A stretch of DNA of 64,000 nt from Deltaproteobacteria bacterium (GTDB lineage Bacteria; Myxococcota; Myxococcia; Myxococcales; SZAS-1). The notes below the pieces were generated by a model. It ran no database searches. It saw only the letters and a list, made by a program, of their open reading frames with translations, and was not told the DNA's origin. The stretch spans positions 62,001-126,000 of the forward strand of contig JAFEBB010000006.1 in assembly GCA_018266075.1 (NCBI GenBank), given 5' to 3'. Positions 10,638 to 19,796 of the stretch are shown here, one piece after another (the first letter of the stretch is position 1; each line of letters opens with the position of its first letter). Both the position numbers and the translations under genes were made by a program.

Positions 10638-11846
10638 ATGCCCGCGCCCCTCTCCGCCGAGCTCTTCGATCTCGATCCGGCCGTCCTCTGGGTCATGCAC
10701 TGCGCCGAAGGACCGGTCCCCAAGTCCTCGGCTGAAGCCGTCCGGGCCTTCCTTCCGAAGGAGACCCGGCCCTGGACGCTCAACTTCCAGACCGACTTCA
10801 CCGGCCTTCCCGCCCAGGTCCGGACGGAGGCCGCGCGGCTGGTGGGCGGTCGCGCCGAGGACATCACCCTCACGCCGACGACCTCGAGCGGCCTGGTGCT
10901 CGTGGCCCGCGGCTTCCCTTTTCGGCCCGATGACGAGGTCCTGGCGCCCCTGGGCGAGTTCTCCACCAACAGCTGGCCCTGGCTCGGGCTTCGCGATCGG
11001 GGCGTGAGCTTGCGCCAGTTGCCGCTCTGGGACGGGCACGTCGCGGGCGCGGACGCGTGGCGCTCTCTGCCGCCGCGCGCAACGGACGATGTCGAGGGCA
11101 AGCTCCTGGCAGCCATCGGCCGAAGCACGCGGCTGATGACGGTCTCCTTCGTGCGCTTCCAGGACGGCCTCGTCCTCGACCTGCCGCGGCTCGCGCGTGG
11201 ATGCGCCGAGCGCGGTGTGGCCCTGGTGGTCGACGGCATCCAGGGCGCGGGCACGCTTCCCGTCCCACTCGACGGACTGAGCGCGTTCGCGACGGGCGGC
11301 TACAAGGGCTTGCTGGCGCCCGAAGGCCTGGGCTTCCTCTGGACCGACCCGGGCTTCCGCGCGCGCCTGGCGCCGCTGGGGAGCTGGCTGAGCGTCGAGG
11401 CCGCCACCGACTTCGCGCGCTCCAACACCGACCTCACCCGCGCCTGGGCCACGGACGGCACCAAGCTCGAGCAGGGCGGGCCGAACATGCTCTCGGCCGC
11501 GGCGCTGCTGGCCTCGCTGCGGCTGCTCAACGAGACCGGCGTTCCGCGGATCGCCGAGCACGTGCGCGGCCTCCACGCGAGGCTGATCGACGGGCTGTCG
11601 GCGATCCCCGCATGGCGAAGCGAGGCCGAGCGGCTCTCCGCGTTGCTGCAAGCGGGTCGAATGGGATCCGTCCTGTCATTGCATCACGGCGGCCGCGGGC
11701 CAGAAGGAATGCAGCGACTGCTCGAGTCAGGAATTCGCGCGGGCATCTACGCCTCGGTGCGCGAGGGCTACCTGCGCATCGCGCTGCACGGGTTTCACTC
11801 CGAGTCCGACCTGGAGCGGTTGCTGGCGTGGCTCTCCGAGGCCTGA
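10638..11846 (+). CDS. Aminotransferase class V-fold PLP enzyme
   Basis: A 402-residue PLP-dependent enzyme of the class V (cysteine desulfurase/kynureninase-like) fold. Visible are TLTPTTSSGLVLV (cofactor phosphate region), VVDGIQGAG (the Asp that contacts the pyridine nitrogen) and the Lys in FATGGYKGLL that should form the internal aldimine. A C-terminal SGIRAGIYASVREGYLRIALHGF segment matches the small domain. The start is certain: AGGAGG lies eight bases before the ATG. The exact reaction is unknown; isopenicillin-N-epimerase-like and cysteine-desulfurase-like enzymes share these features, and no active-site Cys loop is evident, which argues against a desulfurase. It precedes the molybdopterin oxidoreductase by 99 bp. 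Confidence 0.85.
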   Translation: MPAPLSAELFDLDPAVLWVMHCAEGPVPKSSAEAVRAFLPKETRPWTLNFQTDFTGLPAQVRTEAARLVGGRAEDITLTPTTSSGLVLVARGFPFRPDDEVLAPLGEFSTNSWPWLGLRDRGVSLRQLPLWDGHVAGADAWRSLPPRATDDVEGKLLAAIGRSTRLMTVSFVRFQDGLVLDLPRLARGCAERGVALVVDGIQGAGTLPVPLDGLSAFATGGYKGLLAPEGLGFLWTDPGFRARLAPLGSWLSVEAATDFARSNTDLTRAWATDGTKLEQGGPNMLSAAALLASLRLLNETGVPRIAEHVRGLHARLIDGLSAIPAWRSEAERLSALLQAGRMGSVLSLHHGGRGPEGMQRLLESGIRAGIYASVREGYLRIALHGFHSESDLERLLAWLSEA

Positions 11847-11932
11847 GTCCCCACCGGAAAGCGCACGACGTGATCGCGCGGTTCGAGAAGCTGGGGATCG
11901 CGGCCGAGAGAGCCTGGCAGCGTCGAAACCGC

Positions 11933-11938
11933 TAGATT
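11933..11938 (+). promoter_or_regulatory. -10-like TAGATT seven bases before an ATG
   Basis: TAGATT ends seven bases before the start of the oxidoreductase gene, which has no Shine-Dalgarno sequence. No good -35 box is seen 16-18 bp upstream. Candidate leaderless start. Confidence 0.35.
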
Positions 11939-11945
11939 CACCGCG

Positions 11946-13865
11946 ATGGCCGAGCTCAAGAAGACCCTCTGCAACCGCGACTGCCCCGACGTGTGCCGCA
12001 TCGTGGCAACGGTCGAGGACGGCAAGGTCACCAAGCTCGCGGGCGATCCGGATCACCCGGTCACGCAGGGCTTCCTCTGTCATCGCACCAGCCAGTTTCT
12101 GAAGACGCAGTACTCGCCCGACCGCATCACCACGCCGCTCTTGCGCAAGAACGGCGAGCTCGTCCCGGTGAGCTGGGACGAGGCGCTCGACTTCGCCGCA
12201 GAGAAATTGCTTCGCATTCGCGCGGAGAGCGGCGGCGCGTCGATCCTGCACTTCCGCTCGGGCGGCTCGCTGGGGATGCTGAAGATGCTCTCGGACCACT
12301 TCTTCGAGAAGTTCGGTCCGTGCGCGGTAAAGCGCGGCGACATCTGCACTGGCGCCGGCGACGCCGCCCAGATGCTCGACTTCGGCGACGAGGACTGCAA
12401 CGACCTCTTCGATCTGCACCACAGCCGCACCATCGTGCTCTGGGGCAAGAACGTCTTCACCTCCAGCCCGCACACGATTCCGGTCGTGAAAGAGGCGCAG
12501 GCGCGTGGCGCGAAGGTCTGGGTGATCGACCCGCTTCATAACAAAACGGTTTCGCTTTCCGATCGCTACCTGCAGCCGCGCCCGGGCGGCGACTTCGCGT
12601 TGGCCATGGCCGTGGCCCGCGCGCTCTTCGAGAATGGCTGGACTGCGCCCGACGCCGCGAGCTTCTGCGACGGGCTCGGCGAATTCCGCGCGCTCGCCGA
12701 GTCGCGCGCGCTTGCGGATTGGTGCCGCGAGGCCGACGTCGCCGAGGCGGACGCCGTGGAGCTCGCGCGCGCACTCGGCGTCGAGAAGCCAGCGAGCATC
12801 CTGTGTGGCTGGGGCATGTCGCGGCGCTCGAACGGCGCGGCCATCATCCGCGCGCTCGACGCACTCGGCGCAGTGAGCGGCAACGTCGGCGTGCGCGGCG
12901 GCGGCGTGGCCTATTGGTGGAACCGTCGGCGTGCATTCGACGCGAGCTGGATCCGCGCCAACGAGACCGCCCCGCGCACGGTGCTCGAGGCGATGCTCGG
13001 CCGCGAATTGCTCGAGATCAACGACCCGCCGATTCGCGCGGTGTGGATCACCTGCGGCAATCCGGTGGCGATGCTGCCCGAGAGCGAGACCACCGCGCGC
13101 GCGCTGAAGAGCCGCGAGTTGGTCGTCGTCGCGGATTCGTTCCTCACCGACACCGTGCGCTGCGCCACGCTCGTGCTGCCCACGACCACGCTGCTCGAAG
13201 CCGACGATTTGCTCGGCTCGTATGGACACCACTTCATCGGCGTCGCAGAGCCGGTCGTGGCGCCGCCGCCGGGTGTGAAGAGCGATCTGGAAATCATCCA
13301 GGCGCTCGCGGGTCGCGTCGGGCTCGGGGATCATTTCACGGGCACGGCGCGCGAGTGGAAGCAGCGCTTCATCAAGCCCAAGCTCGAGCCGAAGGGCGTG
13401 ACCCTGGAGCAGCTCGAACGCGCGCCGGTGCGCAGTCCGATGTCCGCCGAGGTGGCGTTCGAGGACCGCAAGTTCCCGACGCCGAGTGGCAAGGTTAACC
13501 TGATTGTTAATACGATCGCTGAGGAGCCCGACGATGCCGGGTTTCCGCTGGTGCTGATGAGCACCTCGACCGAGCGCTCGCAGTCGTCGCAGTGGGTGAA
13601 GGTGCCCGAGGGGCCAGCGGTGGTCACGGTGCATCCGGATGCGACGCCGTTCGCGGACGGTGCACTCGCGCGGCTCGAGTCGCGCGTGGGGGGCATGGAT
13701 GTCCGCATCAAGCACGACGCCCGTCAACGTCGCGATGTGGCCATCGTCCCCAAGGGCGGGCATCTGCATCGTGGCCAGTGCGCCAACGCGCTCATTCGCG
13801 CGCGCACCACGGACCTGGGCGAGGGCGCCGCGCTGCACGAGCGCGTGCGGCTCGTCGCGCCTTAG
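11946..13865 (+). CDS. Molybdopterin-dependent oxidoreductase (DMSO reductase family)
   Basis: A 639-residue member of the DMSO-reductase superfamily. Cys9, Cys13, Cys17 and Cys45 form the N-terminal 4Fe-4S site. They are followed by the family landmarks PVTQGFLCHRTSQFL, SPDRITTPLLRKNG and WDEALDFAAEKL, then IVLWGKNVFTSSPH and KVWVIDPLHNKT for cofactor binding, and a C-terminal cofactor-binding domain (FPLVLMSTSTERSQSSQW). It lacks a Tat signal, so it is probably cytoplasmic. I could not identify the molybdenum ligand with confidence, and the substrate is unknown. The nearest relatives in style are the single-subunit formate-dehydrogenase/assimilatory-type enzymes of unknown substrate. Its stop TAG overlaps the convergent lipoprotein stop (sequence TTAG). 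Confidence 0.85.
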   Translation: MAELKKTLCNRDCPDVCRIVATVEDGKVTKLAGDPDHPVTQGFLCHRTSQFLKTQYSPDRITTPLLRKNGELVPVSWDEALDFAAEKLLRIRAESGGASILHFRSGGSLGMLKMLSDHFFEKFGPCAVKRGDICTGAGDAAQMLDFGDEDCNDLFDLHHSRTIVLWGKNVFTSSPHTIPVVKEAQARGAKVWVIDPLHNKTVSLSDRYLQPRPGGDFALAMAVARALFENGWTAPDAASFCDGLGEFRALAESRALADWCREADVAEADAVELARALGVEKPASILCGWGMSRRSNGAAIIRALDALGAVSGNVGVRGGGVAYWWNRRRAFDASWIRANETAPRTVLEAMLGRELLEINDPPIRAVWITCGNPVAMLPESETTARALKSRELVVVADSFLTDTVRCATLVLPTTTLLEADDLLGSYGHHFIGVAEPVVAPPPGVKSDLEIIQALAGRVGLGDHFTGTAREWKQRFIKPKLEPKGVTLEQLERAPVRSPMSAEVAFEDRKFPTPSGKVNLIVNTIAEEPDDAGFPLVLMSTSTERSQSSQWVKVPEGPAVVTVHPDATPFADGALARLESRVGGMDVRIKHDARQRRDVAIVPKGGHLHRGQCANALIRARTTDLGEGAALHERVRLVAP

Positions 13866-14722
13866 ATCGACACCGCGAGCCCGACGGCCGGATAGAGCGT
13901 GACGCCGCTGAGCGCACGCTTCTCGCCGAGGATTTCGGGCGAGAGGTGCGTCCAGCCGCCGTCGAGCTCGAGGTAGAGCGACACGCGCTTGTACGTGCCC
14001 GAGATGCCCGCGACGCCGCCGTAGAAGAACATGTGGTCGTCGATGCTGCCCACCAGCGGCGGCAGGCCCGCGTACGCGGTGGCGTCGTTGCCGAACTTGA
14101 AGGCGTTCTCGTCGAAGTGGAAGCTCGTGCGCACGATCTTCGGGCCGCCGTAGAGGCGAACGATGTTCCAAGCGTTCAGCGTGTAGAGCCCGGTGAGCTC
14201 CAGGTCGTAGCGCGAGAAGTCGCCCATGTTCACGAAGTCGAGCACGTCGGTAACGGGGTTCGAGACGTCCACGTTGCAGTAGCGAAAGTCGATCGCTGCA
14301 GCGTGGGCGAGGTCTTTCGAGATGGTGCCGTGGAAGAGCCGCAGCTTGGTGTCCACGCTCCAGTCGTTGCTCGAGAGGCGCGCGCCCACGTCCCAGAAGT
14401 CCGTCAACCCGAAGCGACCGCCGACCTCCCAGACCGGCCCGGGCGTCTGCAGCGCGAGCGAGAGGGCCGCGTCGAGGAGCTCGTCGCGCTCCTCGGTCGG
14501 CGGCGTGGGGTGATTTCCGGTCGTCGCCAGCGACTGCATGCCCTTCGCCTCCAGCTCGCCTGCCTTCGCGAGGTGCGGAATCGCTCCGAGCGGCGCGTAG
14601 CCTCCGAGCCCGGCGTGCAGCTCGGCGTGGCCCTTGGGCGTCGTCTCCGCGGTCTGCAGGGTGGAGAGCGTCGAGGCGCAGCCGGACAGCACCAGCGTGA
14701 GCAGCAGGGCAATTCGGGGCAT
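13862..14722 (-). CDS. Lipoprotein with beta-barrel-like domain
   Basis: A 286-residue lipoprotein: MPRIALLLTLVLSGCAS carries the lipobox LSGC. AAGGAGG stands eight bases before the ATG at 14722, fixing the start. The mature part alternates aromatic and hydrophobic residues in many short beta strands (VWEVGGRFGLTDFWDVGARL, SLYLELDGGWTHLSPE) and ends VGLAVSI, as in small outer-membrane beta-barrel proteins. Function unknown. The gene converges on the molybdopterin oxidoreductase with a four-base stop overlap and is divergent from the TruD gene. Confidence 0.75.
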   Translation of the reverse strand: MPRIALLLTLVLSGCASTLSTLQTAETTPKGHAELHAGLGGYAPLGAIPHLAKAGELEAKGMQSLATTGNHPTPPTEERDELLDAALSLALQTPGPVWEVGGRFGLTDFWDVGARLSSNDWSVDTKLRLFHGTISKDLAHAAAIDFRYCNVDVSNPVTDVLDFVNMGDFSRYDLELTGLYTLNAWNIVRLYGGPKIVRTSFHFDENAFKFGNDATAYAGLPPLVGSIDDHMFFYGGVAGISGTYKRVSLYLELDGGWTHLSPEILGEKRALSGVTLYPAVGLAVSI

Positions 14723-14816
14723 GGGCGGCCTCCTTGCGAAGGTAGGGACCGCCGGCACGTCAGGAATGGGAACTTTTTGTGATCGCGCGTGCTATCAGAG
14801 TGTCCGGAGCGTGCCC

Positions 14817-16166
14817 GTGCGCATCAAGCAGCGTCCCGAAGACTTCGACGTCAGCGAGTCCTACCGGTTCGACCCCGACCCGCGCGGGCACTACCGCGTC
14901 TACTTGATGGACAAGCAGAAGCTGTCCACGCTCGACGCCATCGAGCGGCTGCGCGAGAAGTTCAAGCTCAAGCGCGACGCGTTCAGCATCTGTGGCCTCA
15001 AGGACAAGCAGGGCCGCACCAAGCAGCTCATCGCCGTCGAGGACGCCGACATCCAGATGCAGGCGCCGGATCTGCGCCTCAAGTTCCTGGGCCGCACCGC
15101 CGCGCCGCTCTCGGCCGAGAACATCACCAGCAACCGCTTCAGCGTCACCGTTCGCGATCTCACGCCCGAGGACCTCGACGAGCTGCCCGGCTCGGTCGCC
15201 GAGGTGAACCGCGTGGGCGTGGTGAACTACTTCGACAGCCAGCGCTTCGGGCACCTCAAGCACGGTCAGGGGCTCATCGCGCGCGAGCTCATTCGCGGGC
15301 GCTTCGAGCGCGCGCTTCAGGGCCACTTCGGCACGCCGAGCGAGCTCGATCACACCGACGACGGCAAGGTGAAGAAGTTCTGGGCGGAGCACTGGGGCCA
15401 GTGGACGGCGAGGCCGCCGTGGAAGGACGCGGCCCAGCGCTATCGGCCGATCGTGCAGCACCTCGAGGAGAACCCGACCGACTTCGCCGGCGCGTTCATG
15501 AAGATCGACGCGCGCATGCGCACGATGATTCTGTACACGTACCAGTCCTTCCTCTGGAACGAGGGTGTGCGCCGCTTGCTCATGGGCCTGGTGCCGCGCG
15601 AGATGCTGGTCGCGATTCCGTATCAAGCGGGCACGGTGCTCTTCCCGCGCGACCTTCCGCCCGAGGTGCAGCGCCGGCTGCGCAAGATGAGCTTCCCGCT
15701 CCTCGGCCCGGACACGGTGATCCGCGATCCCGACATCAAGAGCGCGGTGGATTGGGTGCTCGGCCGCGAGCACCTCACCATCCCCGAGCTCAAGATTCCG
15801 GGCCTGCCGCAGATCTTCTTCAAGCACGAGGAGCGGCAGCTGCTCATCTATCCGGGCAAGTTGATCATCGGTAAGCCCGCGGACGACGAGCACAACGAGA
15901 AGAAGACCCGCGTGAACGTGGCCTTCACCCTGCCGCCGGGCGCGTACGCGACGCTGGTGGTGAAGCGGCTCTTCTGGTTCGACCTGGAGAAGGGCCGGAA
16001 GGAGCGGCTCGACGCCGAGCGTGAGGCCAAGACGCGCGCGGTCCGTGAAGCGTCGATCGCCGAGCGCAAAGCGAACCCGCCGCCGGGCTTTCGCGCGCAG
16101 CAGGCCGAGAAGAAGCGGCTCAAGAAGGAGCGGCAGCAGGCCGCGAAGCGCCCCGGGAAGCGATGA
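14817..16166 (+). CDS. truD: tRNA pseudouridine synthase TruD-like protein
   Basis: A 449-residue protein of the TruD family, which isomerises uridine 13 in tRNA. The catalytic aspartate lies in GLKDKQGRTKQ (residue about 63) and the second family motif is NYFDSQRFG (about 137-145). The order and length look more like the archaeal/eukaryotic Pus7 type than the compact gamma-proteobacterial TruD. The last ~50 residues form a basic Arg/Lys/Ala tail. GTG at 14817 is favoured because CGGAG lies seven bases upstream; the GTG at 14811 is too close to it. The stop overlaps the next start in ATGA, implying translational coupling with the membrane protein. Confidence 0.85.
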   Translation: MRIKQRPEDFDVSESYRFDPDPRGHYRVYLMDKQKLSTLDAIERLREKFKLKRDAFSICGLKDKQGRTKQLIAVEDADIQMQAPDLRLKFLGRTAAPLSAENITSNRFSVTVRDLTPEDLDELPGSVAEVNRVGVVNYFDSQRFGHLKHGQGLIARELIRGRFERALQGHFGTPSELDHTDDGKVKKFWAEHWGQWTARPPWKDAAQRYRPIVQHLEENPTDFAGAFMKIDARMRTMILYTYQSFLWNEGVRRLLMGLVPREMLVAIPYQAGTVLFPRDLPPEVQRRLRKMSFPLLGPDTVIRDPDIKSAVDWVLGREHLTIPELKIPGLPQIFFKHEERQLLIYPGKLIIGKPADDEHNEKKTRVNVAFTLPPGAYATLVVKRLFWFDLEKGRKERLDAEREAKTRAVREASIAERKANPPPGFRAQQAEKKRLKKERQQAAKRPGKR

Positions 16167-17692
16167 CGGATCGGCGTGCGCGCTTCGAGGCGCTGGGGCT
16201 CGCGGGCGCGACGTTCGCGCTCGCGTTGGTGATTCGCGGGCTGTACCTGCTCTCGGTCCGGCACGCGGTCTTCTTCGAGCACCTGCAGACCGAGCCCGCG
16301 CGCTACGACGCCTGGGCGCACGCCATCCTGCGCGGTCGCGCGGCGTTTCGACCGCCCCTCGACGAGGCGCCGGGCTTTCCGTACTTCGTCGCGACGATCT
16401 TTCGCGTCGTCGGCCATAGCGTGCTCGCGGTGACCGTGGTGCAAGCTCTGCTCGACGCGATCGCGTGCGCGCTACTGGCGCTGGTGGCGCGGCGGCTGGG
16501 CGGGCTGCGCGCGGGGATCGCGACCGGCGCGCTCGCCGCGCTCTACGCCACGACCACCTACTTCTGCGGACAGCTCGAGCCAGCCACGCTGGCGCTGTTT
16601 GCGATCGCGCTCGCGCTCTGGGCCACGCCGATCGAGGGCGCGTCGCGCGTGCGGTGGATGCTCGCGGGGCTCGCGTGGGCCGCGGCGATCTTGATTCGCT
16701 CGGAGCTCGTGCTGGCGCTGCCGTTCGTGCTCGCACATGCGGTGCTCGTCGGCGGGCGACGCGCGCTGGCCACGGCGACCGTCGCGCCGGCGGTGCTGCT
16801 CGCGATTTCGCTTGGAGTGAATTGGGCCTCGTGCGGACGGCCGGTGCTGCTCACCACGGGCGCCGGAGAAAATTTGTGGATCGGCAACAATCCACTCGCT
16901 GACGGCGTGAGTCCTTTTCTCCACGGCGATCAGCTCGCGGTCACGCGCGCCGTGGAGCGCACGGCGCACGACGCCGTCGAGGCCGATACGCTTTTCCGCG
17001 CGCAGGCCCGGTTCGGTGACTTCTTGCGGCTCGCACCGCGAAAGCTCGCCTGGACGCTCAACGCAAAGGAGCTTCCCAACGCGGCCGATATCGACTGGGA
17101 GCGCAGCCAGAGCTGGCTCTTGCGACTCCCGCTGCCGGGCTTCGGCCTGTTGCTGCCATTCGCGCTCGTGGGTGCGCTCACGTTGCGGCGAGATCGACGC
17201 GCGCTGATCTTGCTCGGGCCGATCGCGGTCGCGCTGGCTGTCTGCGTGGCGTTCTTCACCAACGCGCGCTTCCGTCTGGAGCTCGTGCCTGCGCTGCTGG
17301 TGCTCGCGGGTGTGGGCATCGCGGGTGCATTCGAGGGCCGCGAGCGGATCGCGAAGGTGGCCGTCCTCGCGCTCGGCTTGCTCCTCGCGTGGAACGACTT
17401 CGACGGCGTGCGCGGCTACCGCATCCCCGAGCTGGACATGGACACCGCGGCGCTTCAGGTGGTCGGCGGCGATGTCGAAGGCGCGATCGCGCGGCTGCGT
17501 GCGGCGATCGGGGCGCGTCCCGAAGACCCCTCGGGCTGGGCCCAGCTCGCCGGCACGCTCGCGAACGCGGGCCGCGTCCCTGAGGCGCAACAGGTCTGGA
17601 GCGACGCGTTACAACGCCGGTCCAGCGACCCCTATTTGCAAGCCGCGGCTGCACAATTCGCTCGACGTTACGCGACCCTTCGCCCGCAGTGA
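16163..17692 (+). CDS. GT-C-like (family 39) membrane glycosyltransferase with TPR tail
   Basis: A 509-residue polytopic membrane protein with about ten hydrophobic segments in the first 400 residues. It resembles the dolichyl-phosphate-mannose/ArnT (GT39) family: an early acidic loop with RYDAWAHAILRG, the FRPPLDEAPGFPYF segment after it, and ENLWIGNNPLADG later. Such enzymes move sugars from lipid-linked donors to proteins or lipids on the outer face of the inner membrane. The C-terminal ~80 residues (GDVEGAIARLRAAIGARPED onwards) read as two tetratricopeptide repeats, presumably periplasmic. It overlaps TruD by four bases, so the two are co-translated despite no obvious functional link. 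Acceptor unknown. Confidence 0.7.
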   Translation: MTDRRARFEALGLAGATFALALVIRGLYLLSVRHAVFFEHLQTEPARYDAWAHAILRGRAAFRPPLDEAPGFPYFVATIFRVVGHSVLAVTVVQALLDAIACALLALVARRLGGLRAGIATGALAALYATTTYFCGQLEPATLALFAIALALWATPIEGASRVRWMLAGLAWAAAILIRSELVLALPFVLAHAVLVGGRRALATATVAPAVLLAISLGVNWASCGRPVLLTTGAGENLWIGNNPLADGVSPFLHGDQLAVTRAVERTAHDAVEADTLFRAQARFGDFLRLAPRKLAWTLNAKELPNAADIDWERSQSWLLRLPLPGFGLLLPFALVGALTLRRDRRALILLGPIAVALAVCVAFFTNARFRLELVPALLVLAGVGIAGAFEGRERIAKVAVLALGLLLAWNDFDGVRGYRIPELDMDTAALQVVGGDVEGAIARLRAAIGARPEDPSGWAQLAGTLANAGRVPEAQQVWSDALQRRSSDPYLQAAAAQFARRYATLRPQ

Positions 17693-17786
17693 TCGCGCTC
17701 ACGCTCGCTGTTTGGCGCGCTTGGTTACACGGTGCGATGCGCGCGAGATCCTCGGAAGTTGTCTTACATGTACTGAACCGTAAACC

Positions 17787-17816
17787 TAGACAATTGTAAT
17801 TTTGAATTTCTAGCAT
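17787..17816 (+). promoter_or_regulatory. Sigma70-like promoter for lysyl-oxidase-like gene
   Basis: TAGACA (17787-17792) and TAGCAT (17811-17816) are spaced by 18 bp inside a conspicuously AT-rich tract (17759-17816) of the 171-bp gap. The leader to the GTG at 17864 would be about 40 nt and carries a good GGGAGG ribosome binding site. Confidence 0.5.
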
Positions 17817-17863
17817 CGTCTTCGCTTGGGGGCCCCGGTTCCGGGGCGAGAGGGAGGCGAATC

Positions 17864-19792
17864 GTGCGCACTGGGTCGTGGGCTGGGATCTGTCTGGGGT
17901 TGGTTGGCGCAGCGGCGGTTCTGGGGTGCGGCGCAGCGGAGAGTGCCGACGGCGCGGCGAGCCAGCGACAGGCCGTCACCAGCGGCGCGCTCGTGAAGAT
18001 GGACATGGACTCCACGGTGGGCGTGCTCCTCGATGAGCTCCCCGCCGGTCCGCAGCGCGAGAAGGCCGCAGCCAACGCGCTCGCAGAACCGGCCAGCTTC
18101 TGGACCCAGCGCGCGCTGCACCAGGCGCGGCTCTCGGGATATCGCCTCGTGTTCCGCGGCCAGTACTACGCGGCCAACAACAACAAGTCGAAGGGCCCGC
18201 TGCCGCTGCCGCCGAAGAGCACCTGGCACGTCGCCATCACCGGCGCGGCCTCGCGCACCAAGATCGACGGCCACGATCTCGTGGTCGTGCCCTACCACTT
18301 CAGCACCTACCAGGTGACCGACGCGGCCTCGCCGGGCATCGTCGAGCCGGCCCTGGCCAACGTGGGCGGCGCGTGGAGCGAGCCGCTCAACTTCCCGGTC
18401 GACCCCGAGCTGCTGCTCGAGCGCACGGGCTACGGCTGCATGGATGAAGACGAGTTCCCGCCGGGCAGCGTGTTCGAAGAGAACACCTGGTACTTCTACG
18501 ACGACGCCTGCAACGCCTCGGGCACCAGCACCTGCCACGTGACCACGCAGGTCTCCGGCTCGTGCAACGACGCGCTCGTCCACGGCCCCGGTCACATGCA
18601 GACGGCGATGAAGTTCACGCGCGTGGCCTACGACGCCAACATCGCCGCGCAGTACCGCGTAGGCACCGTGAACTCCGTCGCGGTGACCATGGGCAACGCG
18701 CCGGACCTCAGCGTGGTCCAGGATGGCCTCACCGAGGAGCACGACATCGCCTACCGCTTCTTCGGCCCTGGCTCGTGCGAGCTGGGCGAGGGTGTGATCA
18801 GCCAGTACGGCTGGCGGCGGCTCCTGATGTTCTCGGCCATCGTGCAGAACGACGGCACCGGCCCCGTCGAGATGGGCAGCCCGACGGATCCGAACAACCC
18901 GTACGTGCAGGGCCACGCGTTCGAGTTCAGCGCGTGCCACGGCCACTACCACTTCAGCCACTACGGCACGTTCGACTACGAGGGCCTGCCGGGCAGCAAG
19001 CGCGCCTTCTGCCTCGAGGACACCAACCGCTACCACAACGACGAGACCACGCCGCTGACCGCCTCGCACCAGACCTGCGAGAACCAGGGCATCGGCCAGG
19101 GCTGGGGCGACGAGTACAACTTCGGCATCCCCGGCCAGTGGGTGGACATCACCACCGCCGACACCACCAAGGCGCACGACCTGAGCTTCACCTCCAACCC
19201 GGACCAGTTCATCTGCGAGGGCAACCCCGCGCTCGACGCCAACGGCAACGACATCCTCGATCCCACCAGCTTCCGCACCGCGGACGGCCAAGTGGTCTCG
19301 CGCATTCGTTGCAACTTCCTCTCGAACTGGAACGCCACGAACTACGGCGCCACGCCGGTGAGCTCGCCGGGCGGGAGCTTCGTGACCGACGCGTGCAACC
19401 GCGGCCAGCTCGGCCCGAACCGCGACTGCGACTTCGCGGCCCAGAAGAACGGCCTCCACGCCTGCAGCACTGGCGCGACCATCAACCTCACCTGCACGGC
19501 GAAGAGCGCGCCCCAGGTGCTGCGCGTGTGCGAGAAGAGCGGCCAGCTCGGCGTGGGCGTGGCCTGCACGCTCGCCGACTCGGTGGCCAACGTCATCGTG
19601 AACACCACGCCGACGGCGGTGAGCTTCAGCTGCCCGGCGGTGCGCGACCAGACCATGGTCCCGGACTCGACGGGCACGCTCATCCCTACGCCCGTCGCCG
19701 GCGTGGGCGCGTACTCGCTGTATCAAGCGTCGCTGGGCACGCTCTCGGCGGGCGACTCGTCGCCGGCGGGCATCACCTGCACCGGCTTCTGA
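17864..19792 (+). CDS. Lysyl oxidase-like copper lipoprotein
   Basis: A 642-residue exported protein with a lysyl oxidase catalytic core. The copper site is the HGHYH cluster (His359, 361, 363), matching the animal CHQHYH. Both residues that make the lysine tyrosylquinone cofactor are conserved: Lys379 in GSKRAFCLEDT and Tyr418 in GDEYNFGIPGQWVDIT. The enzyme should oxidatively deaminate primary amines or protein lysines outside the cell. The N-terminus ends its hydrophobic stretch at VLGC, a likely lipobox. The ~300 residues before the core and ~200 after it are Cys containing and unassigned. GTG at 17864 follows GGGAGG. Converges on the zinc-finger gene 4 bp away. Confidence 0.8.
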   Translation: MRTGSWAGICLGLVGAAAVLGCGAAESADGAASQRQAVTSGALVKMDMDSTVGVLLDELPAGPQREKAAANALAEPASFWTQRALHQARLSGYRLVFRGQYYAANNNKSKGPLPLPPKSTWHVAITGAASRTKIDGHDLVVVPYHFSTYQVTDAASPGIVEPALANVGGAWSEPLNFPVDPELLLERTGYGCMDEDEFPPGSVFEENTWYFYDDACNASGTSTCHVTTQVSGSCNDALVHGPGHMQTAMKFTRVAYDANIAAQYRVGTVNSVAVTMGNAPDLSVVQDGLTEEHDIAYRFFGPGSCELGEGVISQYGWRRLLMFSAIVQNDGTGPVEMGSPTDPNNPYVQGHAFEFSACHGHYHFSHYGTFDYEGLPGSKRAFCLEDTNRYHNDETTPLTASHQTCENQGIGQGWGDEYNFGIPGQWVDITTADTTKAHDLSFTSNPDQFICEGNPALDANGNDILDPTSFRTADGQVVSRIRCNFLSNWNATNYGATPVSSPGGSFVTDACNRGQLGPNRDCDFAAQKNGLHACSTGATINLTCTAKSAPQVLRVCEKSGQLGVGVACTLADSVANVIVNTTPTAVSFSCPAVRDQTMVPDSTGTLIPTPVAGVGAYSLYQASLGTLSAGDSSPAGITCTGF

Positions 19793-19796
19793 GCCA

